Source: Leifsonia sp. TF02-11
GTDB lineage: Bacteria; Actinomycetota; Actinomycetes; Actinomycetales; Microbacteriaceae
Direction: 5' to 3'
Assembly: GCF_017565305.1 (NCBI RefSeq)
Contig: NZ_JAGEKP010000003.1
Coordinates: 310,001 to 374,000 of the forward strand
Length of the DNA: 64,000 nt
The position numbers were made by a program, and so were the translations under genes. Below the pieces are notes generated by a model, which searched no databases, was not told where the DNA came from, and saw only the letters and a list, made by a program, of their open reading frames with translations. Of the stretch, positions 60,361 through 64,000 are shown in pieces (position 1 is the first letter of the stretch; every line of letters begins with the position of its first letter).

Positions 60361-61132
60361 GTGGCTCGGCGGCGACCTCGAGCAGGAGGTGCTGCCCGCG
60401 GTCTCGACTTCGTCGCAGACCTTCGCCGCCATCCTCGACGACCTCGTGCGCGCCACCGACCTCGACCCGGCAGCCGCCGCGGCGCCCACCATGCCACCCC
60501 CTCCCGCTTCGTCGCCGAAGGGCACGTCGTTGTCCCCCTCGGAGCCCGAAGGGGACAACGAGGTGCCCCTCGACCAGCCACGCGCCCGCACGAATGGTGG
60601 GGCAGGCGGTGTGCTCGTACAGCGCGCGGCCCCGCCACGACTGCGCGGGAAGGGCGACCTGACGCTCGTGATCGGCCTGGGCGGCGATGCCGGGGAGGCC
60701 GCGGCGATCCTCGCGGCATCGGCGGACGCCGACGTGCTCGCGGTCGCCGACCGACGGGAGGCGCTGGCCGCCCGCGCCGAAGGCGTGCGCCGCGAGTGCC
60801 CGATCGTCGGGGTCGTCGAGCTGGCGCGCGTGGACGCCGTGCCGGAACTCGCCGCATCCCTCGCTGCGATCGAACCCGATCAGGTGTGGGTGGCGGTCGA
60901 CGTCAGCCGCAAGCTGGACGACACAGCCGTCTGGGTGCGGGCCGTCGACGCTGTGCTCGCCGTCGACGGGATGGCCGCGCACGGCGCCGCGCACACGGCG
61001 ACACCGTGGGCGGTCGGCGCGCTCGGTCTCCCGCTGCTCTGGCTCGACGCCCCGCCCGGGCCGCCGACGACCGTGGCGACCAACTGGCTGGACGCTCCGC
61101 CCGGAGACGCGCCGCCGCGCAGTGCGTACTGA
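60338..61132 (+). CDS. protein of unknown function in the FlhF position, with palindrome insert
   Basis: A 264-residue frame overlapping flhA by 23 bases. Residues 1-45 (LEQEVLPAVSTSSQTFAAILDDLVRA) look helical; 59-79 are encoded by the 61-bp palindrome; residues 105-260 form an alternating alpha/beta pattern (LTLVIGLGGDAGEAAAILAASADADVLAVADRREA; QVWVAVDVSRKLDDTAVWV). The SRP-GTPase FlhF often sits here, but no G1-G4 motifs can be seen. The start codon is uncertain. Confidence 0.55.
   Translation: MRNRSRPEWLGGDLEQEVLPAVSTSSQTFAAILDDLVRATDLDPAAAAAPTMPPPPASSPKGTSLSPSEPEGDNEVPLDQPRARTNGGAGGVLVQRAAPPRLRGKGDLTLVIGLGGDAGEAAAILAASADADVLAVADRREALAARAEGVRRECPIVGVVELARVDAVPELAASLAAIEPDQVWVAVDVSRKLDDTAVWVRAVDAVLAVDGMAAHGAAHTATPWAVGALGLPLLWLDAPPGPPTTVATNWLDAPPGDAPPRSAY
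60514..60574. repeat. 61-bp palindromic element, copy 3
   Basis: Arms 60514-60541 and 60547-60574, loop GAGCC. It is translated in the same frame as copy 2: PKGTSLSPSEPEGDNEVPLD. Confidence 0.92.
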
Positions 61133-61165
61133 CGCCAGATCCTGTCTGGCGGCTGCGGGGCCGGA

Positions 61166-61180
61166 TAGGCTGGTCCAATG
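61166..61180 (+). promoter_or_regulatory. leaderless-type promoter, TAGGCT 6 nt before csrA
   Basis: TAGGCT at 61166-61171 precedes the csrA ATG by six bases. The surrounding GCCGGATAGG also resembles the flagellar -10 box with one inserted base, but no CTAACG lies at the right distance. Confidence 0.55.
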
Positions 61181-61411
61181 CTGGTATTGACGCGGAAAGT
61201 CGGGGAGCGTGTGCTCATCGGCGACGACATCGTCGTCACGATCCTCGATGTCCGCGGCGACGGCGTGCGCGTGGGCATCGACGCCCCGCGGGGAATCCGC
61301 ATCCAGCGCGACGAGGTCGTGCAGGCCGTCAGCGAGGCCAATCAGGAGGCTCGCGAGGCCGCGGCGACCGCCGACCCCGAGTCCCTCATCAAGAAGTCGC
61401 TCGGTCTCTGA
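61178..61411 (+). CDS. csrA: carbon storage regulator CsrA
   Basis: A 77-residue RNA-binding dimer: MLVLTRKVGERVLIGDDIVVTILDV, VRVGIDAPRGIRIQRDEV with the key arginine in IRIQRDEV, and a helical tail longer than in E. coli. It blocks ribosome access at GGA-rich leaders, here probably that of flagellin, and is relieved by FliW. End of the flagellar locus. Confidence 0.95.
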   Translation: MLVLTRKVGERVLIGDDIVVTILDVRGDGVRVGIDAPRGIRIQRDEVVQAVSEANQEAREAAATADPESLIKKSLGL

Positions 61412-61493
61412 CCGAGCACGGCTGTCCGTCGTCCCGCCGGCCCCCACTCCGTCGGTCCTTGCACGGCCCCTGGCGGCACGCGAAGATGCGAGC

Positions 61494-62522
61494 ATGCCCG
61501 ACTTCCGCCGCGTCACCGATCTGGTGGACGCGCGCGGGGGAGCGAGCTGGCTCACCGTCCTGCGCGGCGGGGACGTCCTCCTCGACCGCAGGACCGGCTG
61601 CGATCCCGATGCGCTGTTCTACACGTTCTCGGTGAGCAAGCCGTTCGTGGCCCTCGCCGTGCACCTGCTCGCCGAGCGGGGCATGCTGCGTCTCGACGAC
61701 CCGGTCGCCGCGCATTGGCCGGCCTACGCGCGCGGCGGAAAGTCCGACATCACCATCCGGCACGTGCTCTCGCACCGCGCGGGCGTCCCGTACTCCACGG
61801 GCACCCTCCTGGGCGATACCGTGCGCCTGACCGACCCGCGTCGATCCGTGGCGGCCGCGGAGGACGCCCGCCCGCGCTGGCCGGCGGGCGAGGTGGTCGG
61901 GTATCACGTGCTCAGCTTCGGCTTCATCCTGGGCGAGCTGGTGCGGCGCGTCAGCGGGATGCCGGTGGAGCGCTTCATCGCGGAGAACCTGCTGCGACCG
62001 GCCGGTCTGACCGAGACGACGCTGGGGCTTCCGGAGGCCGAGGGCTCCCGCGGGGTTCCGCTGCGTGCTCTGAGCGCACCGGAGCGCGCCCGGACGCTGC
62101 TGTTCAACCGTCCGCGCACGCGGGCCGTCCCGGTGCCGGCCGCCGCTGTGAGCACCAACGGGCGCGAGCTCGCGGAGTTCTACCGCCTGCTGCTCGCCGG
62201 AGGGGAGGGCGTGCTGCGACCCGAGACGATCGCGGCGTCGAGGGAGGTCTCGAGCGACGGCGAGCCCGACCGGATCATGGGGCACCCGGTGCGCTGGTCC
62301 TACGGCTTCCAGCTCGGCGGCCCGATCGGGCTGGCGCGGCCGACGGGCTCCCGCGCGGACCCGCGGACGTTCGGCCACAACGGCAGCAGCATCTGCAACG
62401 TCTGGGCCGATCCGGTGCGCGACCTCGTCGTCGCGTACCTGACCAACACCGCCGATGAGCGGCGCCGCGCCCTCCGCCATCTCAGCGACGTGAGCGATGC
62501 GATACTGGTGGCCTGCGGCTGA
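61494..62522 (+). CDS. beta-lactamase-fold serine hydrolase (class C-like esterase/peptidase)
   Basis: A 342-residue cytosolic-looking protein without signal peptide. The nucleophile motif S46-V-S-K49 is intact (FYTFSVSKPFVALAVHLLAERG), the tyrosine motif is GYHVLSFGFILGELV, and GHNGSS near residue 300 fits HxG. EstB-type esterases share this pattern. Substrate unknown. Confidence 0.85.
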   Translation: MPDFRRVTDLVDARGGASWLTVLRGGDVLLDRRTGCDPDALFYTFSVSKPFVALAVHLLAERGMLRLDDPVAAHWPAYARGGKSDITIRHVLSHRAGVPYSTGTLLGDTVRLTDPRRSVAAAEDARPRWPAGEVVGYHVLSFGFILGELVRRVSGMPVERFIAENLLRPAGLTETTLGLPEAEGSRGVPLRALSAPERARTLLFNRPRTRAVPVPAAAVSTNGRELAEFYRLLLAGGEGVLRPETIAASREVSSDGEPDRIMGHPVRWSYGFQLGGPIGLARPTGSRADPRTFGHNGSSICNVWADPVRDLVVAYLTNTADERRRALRHLSDVSDAILVACG

Positions 62523-62582
62523 ACGGTCCACACTTTCTCGCAGAGGCTGCGGGAGACGCGCCGCGCCGGAGCGGAGGATGCC

Positions 62583-62987
62583 ATGAGCGCCGGAACGAAG
62601 GACGACCCGTGGCAGCTGACCACGGCTCCCGGCACGTCCGAATACACCATGTACCGCGATGATGCGGCCGACCCTCCCGTGCTGGTCTGCCAGGTGGGCT
62701 CCACCCGCCTGAGCTACCGCGCGAGCGCCGTCGACGACCTGGCGGCGTGGCTGCGCGAGCAGGGCGACTGGGTGCCGCTGGGCGCGGCGGACGAGAACAA
62801 GCCGGCGGCCGAGGGGACGATCGAGGCGTGGGGTCGCGACCCGGGCAATCCGGTGGGCGGCTGGTACGGGTTGCGCAAGGGCTACCGCGGCCGGTTCGGG
62901 ATGTACCTGCCTCCTCTGCTGGAGGCGCTCGGGCTGATCGAGCTGACGCACGACGCCCGCAACAACAGGGCCAGGACGAAGCCGTAG
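62583..62987 (+). CDS. conserved small protein of unknown function
   Basis: A 134-residue soluble protein. Features: DDPWQLTTAPGTSEYTMYRDD at the start, SYRASAVDDLAAWLREQGDWVPLG, and WYGLRKGYRGRFGMYLPPLLEALGL. The pattern resembles a DNA-mimic or integron-type helper fold seen in actinobacterial DUFs, but I cannot name the family. The gene begins 60 bases after the hydrolase gene and may share its mRNA. Confidence 0.65.
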   Translation: MSAGTKDDPWQLTTAPGTSEYTMYRDDAADPPVLVCQVGSTRLSYRASAVDDLAAWLREQGDWVPLGAADENKPAAEGTIEAWGRDPGNPVGGWYGLRKGYRGRFGMYLPPLLEALGLIELTHDARNNRARTKP

Positions 62988-63021
62988 CGCGGCATCCCCG
63001 CACGGCCCGCCGCGTCCGCGC

Positions 63022-63591
63022 TCACGAGACGGCGGGACGGCTGGTCGCTGCGAAGGCGTCCGCGCGCGGGGGCGTCATCGTGACCAGCAGCGACGCCGCC
63101 AGCGACGCGCTCGCGTAGCGCGCGACCTCGGCCAGTCCGGGGGCGAGATCGGACGGCCCCTCCGGTGTGTCGAGCGCGTCCACGGCCAGCCAGTGCAGCT
63201 CCTGCGACTCGTCGTCTCCCGGCCGGCCGACCGGATCCGTCGTCGCCACGAAACCGTAGAGCAGGTCGGTGTGGAAGTGGTCGTCGCCGATCGGGTGCAC
63301 GTCGACGCAGAGCGGCTGCGGCAGCACCTCGACTCCGGGGGCGTGCTCGATCCGGTGCACCGGCTGCAGGAGCAGCAGCTGACCGAGCTCGTACCCGGAC
63401 TCCTCGCGCAGCTCGTGAGCGACCGCCGCCCACGGATCCTCGGCGCGCTCGACGTGGCCGCCCGGCTGCATCAGGAGCCCCAGCTTGCGATGACGGTGCA
63501 CCAGGAGGTGCGGGCGGCCGTCGAGCTCGCGGAGGATCAGTGCGCTCGCGGTGAGGTCGTATTCGCCCGGACCGGTGTTGAGGTGCGGCAT
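63022..63591 (-). CDS. Nudix hydrolase
   Basis: A 189-residue protein with a Nudix box GGHVERAEDPWAAVAHELREESGY; it follows GX5EX7xEUXEEXGU with His in place of the usual first Arg of REUXEE. The substrate domain contains VHRIEHAPGVEVLPQPLCVDVHPIGDDHFHTDLLYGF. Probably cleaves a nucleoside-diphosphate derivative; substrate unknown. Confidence 0.85.
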   Translation of the reverse strand: MPHLNTGPGEYDLTASALILRELDGRPHLLVHRHRKLGLLMQPGGHVERAEDPWAAVAHELREESGYELGQLLLLQPVHRIEHAPGVEVLPQPLCVDVHPIGDDHFHTDLLYGFVATTDPVGRPGDDESQELHWLAVDALDTPEGPSDLAPGLAEVARYASASLAASLLVTMTPPRADAFAATSRPAVS

Positions 63592-63648
63592 GCCAGCAGT
63601 CTGGCACGTCCACCGTCTGTCACCTCCGTCGTCTGGCACTATGGGCGC

Positions 63649-64000
63649 ATGGCGGTGATGCGCACGCAGCGGGGGTTCGACCGGTTGGTCAACTTCTCCG
63701 ACGCCGTCGTCGCCATTGCGATCACGCTCCTGATCCTCCCGCTGGTGGACGCCAGCAAGGACGTCGTCCACGACGGCATCGCCGCCTACTTCAGTGGGAA
63801 CTTCTGGGAGTTCCTCGCCTTCGTGATCACCTTCGCGGTCATCGCGCGACTCTGGATGGTGCACCACCAGGTGTTCGGCTGGATCGACGCCTACACCCCG
63901 GCCCTGATGTGGCTCAACATGCTATGGCTGGCTGCGATCGTCTTCATGCCGTTCACGGCGAACGTGCTGTCGGACAGCCCGAACGGACAGCCGGACGTCT
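63649..64000 (+). CDS. TMEM175/DUF1211-family potassium channel-like protein (partial)
   Basis: The first 117 residues of a protein that continues beyond the window. RGFDRLVNFSDAVVAIAITLLILPLV carries the FSD motif in the first helix that marks the TMEM175 family, followed by helices FLAFVITFAVIARLWMVHHQVF and MWLNMLWLAAIVFMPFTANVL. Divergent from the Nudix gene. Confidence 0.88.
   Translation, partial: MAVMRTQRGFDRLVNFSDAVVAIAITLLILPLVDASKDVVHDGIAAYFSGNFWEFLAFVITFAVIARLWMVHHQVFGWIDAYTPALMWLNMLWLAAIVFMPFTANVLSDSPNGQPDV

Noticed and set aside
53808-60574. Reading the three 61-bp palindromes as ordinary terminators
   Set aside because: Two lie inside open reading frames, none is followed by a T-tract, and identical arm sequence in three places is not needed for termination.
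58102-60591. Minus-strand frame of 829 codons opposite flhA
   Set aside because: Antisense shadow of flhA with highly biased Arg/Asp/His composition; not a plausible protein.
1-64000. CRISPR arrays, insertion sequences, integrases or prophage
   Set aside because: No regularly spaced repeats and no transposase- or integrase-like protein were seen; the holin-like protein at 2645-3034 is of a chromosomal family.

Overview
The window reads as the chromosome of a motile, high-GC actinobacterium, most likely a member of Microbacteriaceae (Leifsonia-like). The grounds are strong GC bias at third codon positions, many GTG starts, a Gram-positive flagellum without P- and L-ring genes, actinobacterial family types (DUF4383, CopD-CtaG fusion, PIF1-like helicase, DtxR-type iron box, Zur), and many probably leaderless genes with a TANNNT box 6-7 nt before the start codon. 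No taxonomic marker gene lies inside the window, so the genus is inferred.

Layout. 1-9 kb: small membrane proteins, purB, a 4-TM holin-like protein, an aromatic/histidinol-phosphate aminotransferase and a three-gene 2-oxo acid dehydrogenase operon (E1alpha, E1beta with an unusual acidic N-terminal extension, E2). 8.6-14 kb: a zinc block (Zur-type operator, ZnuA-C-B-like ABC importer, Zur), a NYN-domain protein, the cysteine-poor (zinc-free) ribosomal proteins L28-L33-S14 and HU. 14-16 kb: CopD/CtaG copper membrane protein. 16-24 kb: an eight-gene, mostly translationally coupled sugar operon (oxidoreductase, TIM-barrel isomerase, CUT1 ABC transporter, NagB-like deaminase, GntR regulator, ROK kinase) behind a perfect TGGTCT-type dyad. 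24-30 kb: housekeeping and accessory genes (PIF1-like helicase, FHA protein, iron-regulated heme oxygenase, membrane proteins, a serine-hydrolase-like lipoprotein lacking its catalytic residues).

30.2-61.4 kb is a nearly complete flagellar locus: fliW-flgL-flgK-flgN on the minus strand; then fliA, flagellin, fliD, fliS, a FliT-position gene, flgBC-fliEFGHIJ, an NlpC/P60 hydrolase, fliK, flgD, flgE; a non-flagellar insert (FetB-like permease and a YefM/YoeB toxin-antitoxin pair); motB-motA-flbD on the minus strand divergent from fliM-fliN; a truncated Lrp-like gene and a SUMF-domain protein; then fliOPQR-flhB-flhA, an unknown protein in the FlhF position, and csrA. Six promoters share CTAAC(G/A)-N14-G(C/T)CGAT(A/G)G with identical spacing, so FliA (sigma28) probably drives flgN, flagellin, flgB, flbD-motAB, fliMN and fliO onward. 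FliA itself seems to be controlled through a pair of 14-bp dyads. CsrA and FliW at the two ends probably control flagellin translation.

The most unusual structures are a 61-bp palindromic repeat with exact 28-5-28 geometry present three times, twice inside coding sequence in the same reading frame, and a 245-bp cluster of DnaA-box-like 9-mers in an AT-richer gap in the middle of the flagellar locus. The window ends with a beta-lactamase-fold hydrolase, a small unknown protein, a Nudix hydrolase and the start of a TMEM175-like channel.
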